Shown one piece after another: positions 1-5,397 of a stretch of 7,686 nucleotides of DNA. A model generated the notes under the pieces. That model ran no database searches and was not told the DNA's origin. It saw nothing but the letters and a program-made list of their open reading frames with translations. Each line of letters opens with the position of its first letter. Position 1 is the first letter of the stretch. The DNA is from Burkholderiaceae bacterium (GTDB lineage Bacteria; Pseudomonadota; Gammaproteobacteria; Burkholderiales; Burkholderiaceae). The position numbers and the translations under genes were made by a program. The stretch lies in contig JASLEM010000593.1 in the NCBI GenBank assembly GCA_030151165.1, positions 1-7,686 on the forward strand, read 5' to 3'.

Positions 1-808
1 AGCGGCGCGGCGGCCACCAGCGCTTCGCGGCGGCCGCGCGGTCGCGCGCGAGGCCCTGCATCTCGCGCCGGAACGCGGAGGTGAACGCGATCTCGGCGAT
101 GCGCGCGTGGATCTCCTGTGCCGACGCCGTCGCCTGCACCGGCTCGAACTCCAGCGGCGACAGCAGCACCAGCAGCGTGTCGAGCGCACGGCCGGGCGCG
201 AGCAGCGGGAACACCGCGGGATTGGCCGCGTAGCCGCCGTCCCACCACGTCTGGCCGTCGATGCGCGGCGCGCGGAAGACGGTCGGCAGGCAGCCCGAGG
301 CCAGCAGCGCGTCGACGCTCAGCTCGCGCTGGTCGAACAGCCGCAGCCGGCCCGAGTCGGCATGCGTCGCGGCGACGAAGAGCCGGAACGGCGAGGCATG
401 GCGCAGCCGCTCGAAATCGATCTGCTGCGCGAGCAGCTCGCGCAGCGGATTCAGGTCGAGCGGGTTGAACTGCGCCGGCGCGACGTAGTGCGCCCACATC
501 ATCCACAGCTTCAGCGCGGGCGCGAGGTGCACGCCGCCGCCGGCGTCGTGGTGCGCGATGTCGAGCGGCATCGTGTCGGCGAGCGCCGTCCAGAACGAGC
601 GCAGGCCGGCGCGCGCGCCGTCGCGGCCGCCGACCATCCAGCCGTTCGCCAGCGCGACCGCGTTCATCGCGCCGGCACTGGTGCCGCTGATCGCGTCGAA
701 GCCGATGCGGCCGTCCTCGAGCAGCGCATCCAGCACGCCCCACGTGAACGCGCCGTGCGCACCGCCGCCCTGCAGCGCGAGGTTCAGCGTGCGGGGCGGG
801 GTCGTCAT
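1..808 (-). CDS. Patatin-like phospholipase family protein, C-terminus cut by window edge
   Basis: This is a predicted serine acyl hydrolase of the patatin family, which cleaves acyl esters of phospholipids or related lipids with a Ser-Asp dyad. Reading from the ATG at 808 leftwards gives about 269 residues with no stop before the edge. All core motifs are present: the oxyanion-hole glycine loop QGGGAHG at residues 13-19, the nucleophile elbow GTSAG at 42-46 with Ser44 as nucleophile, and DGG at 190-192 with Asp190 as the second catalytic residue. There is no signal peptide, so it is probably cytoplasmic or membrane-peripheral. Related Burkholderiales proteins are, from memory, somewhat over 300 residues with a DUF3734 tail; that part lies outside the window. 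The start is chosen because the glycine loop normally lies within about 15 residues of the N-terminus and upstream ATGs are out of frame or closed by stops. No clear Shine-Dalgarno sequence precedes it. It is divergent from the GH18 gene. The family call is firm, the substrate unknown. Confidence 0.94.
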   Translation of the reverse strand, partial: MTTPPRTLNLALQGGGAHGAFTWGVLDALLEDGRIGFDAISGTSAGAMNAVALANGWMVGGRDGARAGLRSFWTALADTMPLDIAHHDAGGGVHLAPALKLWMMWAHYVAPAQFNPLDLNPLRELLAQQIDFERLRHASPFRLFVAATHADSGRLRLFDQRELSVDALLASGCLPTVFRAPRIDGQTWWDGGYAANPAVFPLLAPGRALDTLLVLLSPLEFEPVQATASAQEIHARIAEIAFTSAFRREMQGLARDRAAAAKRWWPPRR

Positions 809-917
809 CGCAGGCGCCGCGAGCGGTGGCGAGGTCGGTGGAGCGGTCTCATCGGGCCATCTTCGCCGACGGCGGGAGTCTCCGACCGGAAGCGACGGGT
901 ATCGCGCGCGTCGAACA

Positions 918-1000
918 TGAACGCCGCATTAACGATAACCCTTGGATATAAACCCTAATGCCTCGCCCGATTCTTGCAAGGGACTGACGTCTGCTACGCT
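918..1000. promoter_or_regulatory. Divergent intergenic control region with AT-rich island
   Basis: The 219 nt between the patatin gene (start 808) and the GH18 gene (start 1028) contain the most AT-rich patch nearby, at about 928-960. It includes two imperfect direct copies of ATAACCCT/ATAAACCCT (936-955). The 8-bp palindrome CTTGCAAG lies at 973-980, and CCCTTG (939-944) is mirrored by CAAGGG (977-982). For the plus strand, TACGCT at 995-1000, preceded by TG one base upstream, could be an extended -10 box 28 nt before the GH18 start. TTGCAA at 974-979 would be its -35 box, but the spacer is only 15 nt. The region is a reasonable place for both promoters, but the exact boxes are guesses. Confidence 0.3.
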
Positions 1001-1027
1001 CCGCCCCTCGTTGGTGCACCCAGAACG

Positions 1028-2152
1028 ATGAAGATCCGAATGCCCGTTTCCCGTGTCCGGCACGTCGCGCGTCTCGCGGCCTCCGCCGCGCTGCTGTCCG
1101 GCGGCGTGGCCATCGCCCAGCCGCTGGGCGGCGACGCGGGCCCGCAGGTGATGGGCTGGGTGCCCGCCTACGGCATCGAGGCCGCCGCCAAGGCGCTCGC
1201 GTCGACGCCCGGCATCGGCCAGTCGCTGACGCGCGTCGGGCTGCAGTTCTGGAACCCGAGCGTCGACGGCAAGGGCATCGTGTTCGCGCCGCAGGACGCC
1301 ACCGGCAAGCCGGTGACCGTCGCGCAGGTGAAGCAGTTGCAGAAATGGGCGCGCGCCCACGGCGTGCAGCCGCTGCTCACGATCTACAACAACTCGCAGG
1401 TCATCAACCGCTGGGACTGGCCGCTGGCGCACCGCGCGTTCGCCGAGCACCCCGAGGAATTCGTCGCCGCGCTGGTGGCCGCCGTCGAGACCTACGAGCT
1501 GGACGGCGTCGATGTCGACCTCGAGGGCGAAGGCGACTTCAACGCCGACCGCGCCGCCTATGCCGCCTTCATCCGCACGCTGTCGGCCGCGCTCAAGGCC
1601 AAGGGCAAGCTGCTGACGGTCGACAGCTTCCACAGCCCGTGCGACAACGCGCCGAACATGAGCTGGTGGAGCGACTGGGTCGGCGCCGCCGCGACGATCC
1701 ACAGCATGGGCTACGCCGACCTCTACGAAGGCAACAAGGACTCGTTCACGCCCGAAGGCAAGCCCGTGTGCGAAGGCGGCGCGGCGCTGTTCCGCTACAG
1801 CTGGCAGCTCGACTACGGCGTGCGCGCCGGCTACCGCCGCGACCAGATCGTGATGGGCATGCCCACGTGGCTCGACAGCTGGGGCTCGGGCGGCCTGGGC
1901 CCGAACGTGGTCGACCACCTGCGCGAGGTGCGCGCGCTCGGCGCGGGCGTCGGCCTGTGGGACCTGCAGCTGTCGGCCCCCGGCTGGAGCAAGCCCGCGA
2001 CGTGGGACGCCGTGCAGGCGCTGCGCCACCCGGGCGCGGCGGTCGCGCACCGCGGCGCGATCGCGTCGATGTTCGCGTCGATGCGCGCGAAGTTCTCGCG
2101 CGACGGCGGCCAGCCCGCCACCGCGGCCGCGGAAAACACGTCGGCCAAGTAG
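1028..2152 (+). CDS. Secreted glycoside hydrolase family 18 (chitinase-like) protein
   Basis: This is a predicted exported retaining hydrolase acting on beta-1,4-linked N-acetylglucosamine (chitin, peptidoglycan-derived or glycan substrates), 374 residues. Residues 1-30 form a signal peptide: basic start, hydrophobic LAASAALLSGG stretch, probable cleavage after AIA. The GH18 signature DGVDVDLE is at 159-166, with Glu166 as the proton donor and Asp164 as its usual partner. Other barrel landmarks are MGYAD at 227-231 (the MxYD-like strand) and Trp311 in GLWDLQL (the barrel-floor Trp of strand 8). Two cysteines, 205 and 248, could form a disulfide. There is no visible carbohydrate-binding module, so it is a lone catalytic domain with a short Ala/Thr-rich tail. 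The ATG at 1028 is preferred over a TTG 18 codons upstream because it begins directly with the signal peptide. The ribosome site is weak. Endo-N-acetylglucosaminidase activity is an alternative to chitinase. Confidence 0.9.
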   Translation: MKIRMPVSRVRHVARLAASAALLSGGVAIAQPLGGDAGPQVMGWVPAYGIEAAAKALASTPGIGQSLTRVGLQFWNPSVDGKGIVFAPQDATGKPVTVAQVKQLQKWARAHGVQPLLTIYNNSQVINRWDWPLAHRAFAEHPEEFVAALVAAVETYELDGVDVDLEGEGDFNADRAAYAAFIRTLSAALKAKGKLLTVDSFHSPCDNAPNMSWWSDWVGAAATIHSMGYADLYEGNKDSFTPEGKPVCEGGAALFRYSWQLDYGVRAGYRRDQIVMGMPTWLDSWGSGGLGPNVVDHLREVRALGAGVGLWDLQLSAPGWSKPATWDAVQALRHPGAAVAHRGAIASMFASMRAKFSRDGGQPATAAAENTSAK

Positions 2153-2168
2153 TTCGCGGCACGCCATG

Positions 2169-2200
2169 AAAAACGGCAGCCGCTTGGCTGCCGTTTCTTC
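2169..2200. terminator. Bidirectional Rho-independent terminator
   Basis: A perfect 11-bp stem (2171-2181 with 2186-2196) closes a 4-nt loop, GCTT. On the plus strand it ends in TTTCTT, and on the minus strand in five T residues. It lies 18 nt after the GH18 stop and about 20 nt past the stop of the convergent His-rich gene, so one hairpin can end both transcripts. Confidence 0.9.
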
Positions 2201-2217
2201 GTCAGGCGATCAGCGGA

Positions 2218-2709
2218 TCAACGATGGTCGTGATCGTGATGGTCGTCATGGTGGTCGTCATGATGATCGTGGTGATCGTCGTGCCAGCCGTCGTGGCCAT
2301 GGTCGTGCCAGTCGCCGCGCGGGCCGGGGCCGTGGTCGAAGCGGTGGTCGTGCGGGTAGTGCTGCACGTAGCGGTCGTGCACCCATTGCTCGCGCACGAA
2401 GTACACCGGCTGGCCGCAGGCGCCATAGGCGGCGCAGTGGTGGCGCCAGTCATGGGTGTAGGGCTCGGGCACGTACAGGTAGATCGGGCGGCGTTGGACG
2501 GCGATCGGCGACGGCTCGACCACCACCGGCTGCTCGTACACCAACGCCGGCGGCGCGTAGGCGGGGCCCGTCGGGCCGATGTCGACGCGGCCGTAGACGC
2601 CCGGCACGTTGATGTTGACGCTCGCGCCGACGCTGACCTGCGCGTGGGCGGCACCGGCGGCCGCGGCGACGAGCGCGGCGGCGGCGAACTTGAGGGCGTG
2701 GGTGTTCAT
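2218..2709 (-). CDS. Secreted protein with His/Asp-rich C-terminal tail, function unknown
   Basis: This is a 163-residue predicted periplasmic or secreted protein. Residues 1-23 form a signal peptide with probable cleavage at AHA/Q. A Val/Pro/Tyr-rich linker (about 24-80) is followed by a compact segment with Trp88 and two cysteines, Cys92 and Cys98, in HHCAAYGACGQPVYF, possibly a disulfide. Residues 117-163 form a tail with about 18 histidines alternating with Asp (DHHDDHHDDHHDHDH). Such tails often bind Zn, Ni, Cu or Co; that role is inference. The YACG-QPVYFV-type core resembles small uncharacterised exported proteins I recall from Burkholderiales. The ATG at 2709 is chosen because it begins the signal peptide; the open frame upstream to 2808 would bury that peptide. 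GAAAG nine nt upstream is a weak ribosome site, overlapping a 10-bp palindrome. It probably forms a single-gene unit ending at the shared hairpin. Confidence 0.85.
   Translation of the reverse strand: MNTHALKFAAAALVAAAAGAAHAQVSVGASVNINVPGVYGRVDIGPTGPAYAPPALVYEQPVVVEPSPIAVQRRPIYLYVPEPYTHDWRHHCAAYGACGQPVYFVREQWVHDRYVQHYPHDHRFDHGPGPRGDWHDHGHDGWHDDHHDHHDDHHDDHHDHDHR
2221..2305. repeat. Low-complexity GAT/GTC/GTG simple-sequence tract encoding the His/Asp tail
   Basis: The end of the His-rich gene is built of near-repeating triplets (ATG/GTC/GTG/ATC on the plus strand) that encode His and Asp on the minus strand. The tract is slightly degenerate, not a pure microsatellite. It keeps several other frames open, giving a false Val/Met-rich frame on the plus strand. 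It could expand or contract by slippage in units of His/Asp codons. Confidence 0.7.
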
Positions 2710-3051
2710 GTTGGTTGTCTTTCGAAAGCGTTGCTCGATGGGGTGGGCGAGACGGCTGCACGAGGCGTGGAACCTTGCTCGACCCTGACCTCCCCTGTCC
2801 AACGCCACGTGGAATCGCCGGGTTGACGGTTCTTTCGTAACGTTTTATTCGCGCCATCCCTGATCGGGACTCGCTTGCCAGCTCGACGGCAGGCGTCGTG
2901 CCCGTCGCGCTGCCGGCGTGAAAAATGGCCGGCCGTCGCCCGTCGCCGGGGCCGTTCGACAGGTCTCCTCAACGCGGGAGGTGCATTTTCCCGCCGTTTG
3001 TGGCCTAATGCTGGGTTCGACCCCTTACAGCTTTCAAGACCGGATCCAATC
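2710..3051. other. 342-nt divergent intergenic region between His-rich gene and small basic gene
   Basis: I see no convincing gene here. The palindrome CTTTCGAAAG lies at 2719-2728, just upstream of the His-rich start. A sigma70-like plus-strand candidate is TTGACG (2823-2828), a 17-nt spacer, then TATTCG (2846-2851). GGCCGGCC is a palindrome near 2927-2934. A small inverted repeat pairs 2974-2979 (GCGGGA) with 2989-2994 (TCCCGC). I found no persuasive promoter boxes for the minus-strand gene. Confidence 0.5.
2823..2851 (+). promoter_or_regulatory. Candidate sigma70-type promoter
   Basis: TTGACG matches the -35 consensus at 5 of 6 positions and stands at ideal 17-nt spacing from TATTCG, which matches the -10 box at only 3 of 6. 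It sits in a local AT-rich patch and points toward the small basic gene at 3052. That would imply an unusually long leader of about 195 nt. It is a motif match only. Confidence 0.3.
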
Positions 3052-3216
3052 ATGGGCAACAAGATCGTTACCGAAGCCGACCGCAAGGCCACCCCGCGTC
3101 CGGCGCTGCCGATCGGCGTCACCGCCACCACGGGCAAGGGCCAGAAGCGCAGCCTCGAACGCGGCGCCCACACGCGCAGCAAGAAGAACCCGGGCAAGCG
3201 CGCGCGCCAAGGCTGA
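3052..3216 (+). CDS. Small, very basic protein of unknown function (54 aa)
   Basis: This is a 54-residue protein with 7 Lys and 7 Arg against 3 acidic residues. It is rich in Gly, Thr and Pro, with no signal peptide or membrane segment and no cysteine. The C-terminal half (TGKGQKRSLERG, then HTRSKKNPGKRARQG) looks disordered and suited to RNA, ribosome or DNA contact; that role is inference. I do not recognise a named family, though I have an impression of similar short conserved proteins in Burkholderiales. The ATG at 3052 is the only reasonable start in this frame: the codons just upstream offer no start codon, and GGA seven nt upstream is a weak ribosome site. The stop is followed within ten bases by a terminator-like hairpin, so the gene is probably a stand-alone unit. 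Evidence that it is real: protein-like composition, its own gap on both sides, and a terminator. Confidence 0.75.
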   Translation: MGNKIVTEADRKATPRPALPIGVTATTGKGQKRSLERGAHTRSKKNPGKRARQG

Positions 3217-3223
3217 TCGGAGC

Positions 3224-3246
3224 CGGCCTGTCCGCAGGCCGTTTCC
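3224..3246 (+). terminator. Terminator-like hairpin after the small basic gene
   Basis: A perfect 7-bp stem (CGGCCTG 3224-3230 with CAGGCCG 3235-3241) has a TCCG loop and is followed by only three T residues. It lies eight nt past the stop at 3216. It is probably a modest intrinsic terminator; the second hairpin at 3326-3350 could be the main stop. Confidence 0.55.
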
Positions 3247-3325
3247 CGACCAGCGCGCCGCGACGTCTCGTTTCCTCGAGGTTGCACGCCCTGGTCATGC
3301 CGACAGGCCGACCGTTGTAGCGACC
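3247..3325 (+). ncRNA. Possible structured leader or small RNA ending at the UUCG terminator
   Basis: This stretch has no coding potential that I trust. CTGGTC at 3291-3296 can pair with GACCAG at 3248-3253 (extended by three more pairs after one mismatch: 3255-3257 with 3287-3289). It can instead pair with an identical GACCAG at 3322-3327, directly beside the terminator stem. This could be an attenuator-type leader of the FAD gene, a small RNA, or chance in GC-rich sequence. Confidence 0.25.
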
Positions 3326-3350
3326 AGAGGAGCCTTCGGGCTCCTTTTGT
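3326..3350 (+). terminator. Intrinsic terminator with UUCG tetraloop
   Basis: AGGAGCC (3328-3334) pairs perfectly with GGCTCCT (3339-3345) across a TTCG tetraloop, with possible extra pairs at 3326-3327. It is followed by TTTGTT. This is a textbook strong intrinsic terminator, but the nearest upstream stop codon is 110 nt away and the next start codon is only 61 nt downstream. It therefore either ends the small-gene transcript at a distance, ends a small RNA, or attenuates the FAD gene. Confidence 0.85.
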
Positions 3351-3399
3351 TCGTCCCGAAGTTCGTTCCCGAATTTCGTCCGGACGCACCGAGCGTCCG
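3350..3399 (+). promoter_or_regulatory. Triplicated 12-nt element plus hairpin upstream of the FAD gene start
   Basis: There are three imperfect tandem copies: TTCGTCCCGAA (3350-3360), TTCGTTCCCGAA (3362-3373) and TTCGTCCGGAC (3375-3385). The first two are also inverted repeats (TTCG/CGAA). The third overlaps a perfect 7-bp hairpin, 3381-3387 with 3393-3399, loop ACCGA, ending 11 nt before the ATG at 3411. The block could be an operator or an element controlling translation. No canonical ribosome site is visible between the hairpin and the ATG. Confidence 0.35.
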
Positions 3400-3410
3400 C
3401 GCCTGCCCTC

Positions 3411-5108
3411 ATGCTTCGAATCACCGAACTGCGCCTGCCGCTGGATCACGCCGATGACGCGCTGCGTCCGGCGATCGTGGCGCGCTTGGGGCTTCGCGAT
3501 GCGGAGCTGACGGCGTTCAACGTCTTCAAGCGCAGCTACGACGCGCGCAAGAAGACGGCCATCGTGCTGATCTACACCGTCGACTGCGAACTCGCCGTCG
3601 ACGAGTCGGCCGTGCTCGCCCGCTTCGCGGGCGACGCGCACGTCAAGCCCTCGCCCGACACGCGCTATCGCTTCGTCGGCCACGCGCCGGACGGCTTCTT
3701 CGAGCCGGCCGCGGCCGCCGCATCGTCGCCCGCGACGCCGGCGCGGCTGCGGCCGATCGTCGTCGGCTTCGGCCCGTGCGGCATCTTCGCGGCGCTGATC
3801 CTCGCGCAGATGGGCCTGCGGCCGATCGTGCTGGAGCGCGGCAAGGAAGTGCGCGAGCGCACGAAGGACACCTGGGGCCTGTGGCGCCAGGGCAAGCTCG
3901 ATCCGGAGTCGAACGTGCAGTTCGGCGAAGGCGGCGCCGGCACGTTCTCGGACGGCAAGCTGTGGAGCCAGATCAGCGACCCGCGCCATCTCACGCGCAA
4001 GGTGCTGGCCGAGTTCATCAAGGCCGGCGCACCCGAAGAGATCGCGTTCGTCGCCAAGCCGCATATCGGCACGTTCCGGCTCGTCGGCATGGTCGAGAAG
4101 ATGCGCGCCGAGATCGTCGCGCTCGGCGGCGAGATCCGTTTCGGGCAGCGCGTCGTCGACCTGCTCGTCGACGGCCGCGGCGACCGGAAGCAGGTGCGCG
4201 GGCTGGTGCTCGCGTCGGGCGAGGAACTGCGCAGCGACCACGTCGTCCTCGCACTCGGCCACAGCGCCCGCGACACCTTCGCGATGCTGCACGAGCGCGG
4301 CGTGCGCATGGACGCCAAGCCGTTCTCGATCGGCTACCGCATCGAGCACCCGCAAGGCCTGATCGACCGCGCGCGCTTCGGGCCGAACGCCGGCAACGAG
4401 ATCCTCGGCGCCGCCGACTACAAGCTCGTCCACCACGCGAGCAACGGCCGCTCCGTCTACAGCTTCTGCATGTGCCCGGGCGGCACCGTCGTGGCGGCGA
4501 CGTCCGAGGAAGGCCGTGTCGTCACCAACGGCATGAGCCAGTACTCGCGCAACGAGCGCAACGCGAATGCAGGCATCGTCGTCGGCATCTCGCCCGAGGA
4601 CTATCGGCAGGACGGCCGGTCCGGCGGCGTCGTCAACCCGCTCGACGGCATCGCGTTCCAGCGCTTCTGGGAATCGCGCGCCTACGAGCTCGGCGGCGGC
4701 GGCTACCAGGCGCCGGGCGCGCTGGTGGGCGACTTCGTCAAGCGCCAGCGCTCCCGCGAATTCGGCAGCGTGCAGCCGTCGTACAAGCCGGGCGTGCACC
4801 TGACCGACCTGCAGGAAAAGGGCCGTGGCAGCCTGCCCGAGTACGCGCTCGATGCGATCCGCGAGGCGCTGCCGGCCTTCGAGCGCCAGGTGAAGGGCTT
4901 CTCGCTGCCGGACGCGGTGCTCACCGGCGTGGAGACGCGCACGTCGTCGCCGCTGCGCATCCCGCGCGGCAAGGACTACCAGAGCCTCAACGTCCGCGGC
5001 CTGTTCCCGGCCGGCGAGGGCGCGGGCTACGCGGGCGGGATCATGTCGGCGGGCGTCGACGGGATCGAAGTCGCCGAGGCGCTCGGCGCCGACTTGCTGG
5101 GCCGCTGA
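3411..5108 (+). CDS. FAD-dependent dehydrogenase/oxidoreductase, COG2509-type
   Basis: This is a 565-residue predicted cytoplasmic FAD flavoprotein of the uncharacterised COG2509 (NAD(P)/FAD-dependent dehydrogenase) group; the substrate is unknown. Residues 1 to about 100 form the family's N-terminal domain, with a typical start MLRITELRLPLDH. The Rossmann FAD motif GFGPCG is at 119-124, ending the expected strand PIVVGFG, and is followed by LERGKEVRERT with a ribose-binding acidic residue. Other family hallmarks are NVQFGEGGAGTFSDGKLW, SFCMCPGG (351-358, with Cys353 and Cys355), ETRTSSPLRIPR, and the C-terminal FAD-contact segment GEGAGYAGGIMSAGVDG (535-551). The length is typical. The adjacent cysteines of CMC, close to the flavin in this family by inference, could be redox active. 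It appears monocistronic, preceded by a structured leader and without an obvious Shine-Dalgarno sequence. The ATG at 3411 is supported by the N-terminal family resemblance. Confidence 0.92.
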   Translation: MLRITELRLPLDHADDALRPAIVARLGLRDAELTAFNVFKRSYDARKKTAIVLIYTVDCELAVDESAVLARFAGDAHVKPSPDTRYRFVGHAPDGFFEPAAAAASSPATPARLRPIVVGFGPCGIFAALILAQMGLRPIVLERGKEVRERTKDTWGLWRQGKLDPESNVQFGEGGAGTFSDGKLWSQISDPRHLTRKVLAEFIKAGAPEEIAFVAKPHIGTFRLVGMVEKMRAEIVALGGEIRFGQRVVDLLVDGRGDRKQVRGLVLASGEELRSDHVVLALGHSARDTFAMLHERGVRMDAKPFSIGYRIEHPQGLIDRARFGPNAGNEILGAADYKLVHHASNGRSVYSFCMCPGGTVVAATSEEGRVVTNGMSQYSRNERNANAGIVVGISPEDYRQDGRSGGVVNPLDGIAFQRFWESRAYELGGGGYQAPGALVGDFVKRQRSREFGSVQPSYKPGVHLTDLQEKGRGSLPEYALDAIREALPAFERQVKGFSLPDAVLTGVETRTSSPLRIPRGKDYQSLNVRGLFPAGEGAGYAGGIMSAGVDGIEVAEALGADLLGR

Positions 5109-5124
5109 GCCCTGGCGCGCGAAA

Positions 5125-5144
5125 CGAGCGTCGGGAGACGCTCG
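5125..5144 (+). terminator. Post-gene hairpin with GGGA tetraloop, no T tract
   Basis: A perfect 8-bp stem (5125-5132 with 5137-5144) closes a GNRA-type GGGA loop, 16 nt after the FAD gene stop. There is no T run, so it is more likely an mRNA 3'-end stabiliser or part of a Rho-dependent end than a true intrinsic terminator. Confidence 0.45.
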
Positions 5145-5220
5145 CCGCACGCTTCCCCGATCCACGGCCGCGTCCGCATCGCGCAACGCGGCCCGCGCGT
5201 ACGTGAGCCCTCCGCGATCG

Positions 5221-5390
5221 GATGCATGGCATCACCTGCGCCTCGGGTTAACCGAACTTTGCATCCGGACACGATCCGGGCCGCGTAACGAGCCTGCCAG
5301 CAAACGTGTTTCGAGCAGGTCTCCAACTCCACGGTGACGTACGACGAGACGTTTCGCTCAGCAACGCGGACTCATCAAAAGCACCAGGAG
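5221..5390 (+). promoter_or_regulatory. Upstream control region of the DUF4331 operon, with strong ribosome site
   Basis: The 289-nt gap before the operon holds GATGC-ATG-GCATC (5221-5233), an imperfect palindrome TCGGGTTAACCGA (5243-5255), and GAACTT at 5254-5259. GAACTT resembles an ECF/RpoE-type -35 box, with a poor -10 match, TCCGG, 15 nt later. GTCTC near 5320 and GAGAC near 5347 could pair to fold the leader. AGGAG at 5386-5390, seven nt before the ATG, is a near-ideal ribosome site. The ribosome site is firm; the promoter assignment is weak. Confidence 0.35.
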
Positions 5391-5397
5391 CAACGAC

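Noticed and set aside
107..958. 283-codon open frame on the plus strand
   Set aside because: It is antisense to the patatin gene with its three catalytic motifs; Arg/Gln-rich shadow translation.
974..1027. 18-codon upstream extension of the GH18 gene from a TTG
   Set aside because: It would place hydrophilic residues before a clear signal peptide, and the TTG lies in a palindromic promoter-like region.
929..2167. 412-codon open frame on the minus strand
   Set aside because: It is antisense to the GH18 gene, which carries a catalytic signature and a signal peptide, and has no ordered domain features.
2710..2808. 33-codon upstream extension of the His-rich gene
   Set aside because: The signal peptide begins at the ATG at 2709; the extension is Arg-rich and unlike an export signal.
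2224..2826. Plus-strand frame starting with a Val/Met-rich, membrane-like stretch
   Set aside because: The apparent membrane segment is only the antisense reading of the His/Asp simple-sequence tract.
2918..3457. 179-codon plus-strand frame overlapping the small basic gene, with GGGAGG before an internal GTG
   Set aside because: It overlaps two terminator hairpins and the FAD gene start and is Arg/Pro-rich without domain features; the purine run is probably part of a small inverted repeat.
2706..5186. 826-codon open frame on the minus strand
   Set aside because: It lies opposite the FAD dehydrogenase and small basic gene, is Arg/Ala/Asp-rich, has no recognisable domain, and is the usual mirror frame of GC-rich coding DNA.
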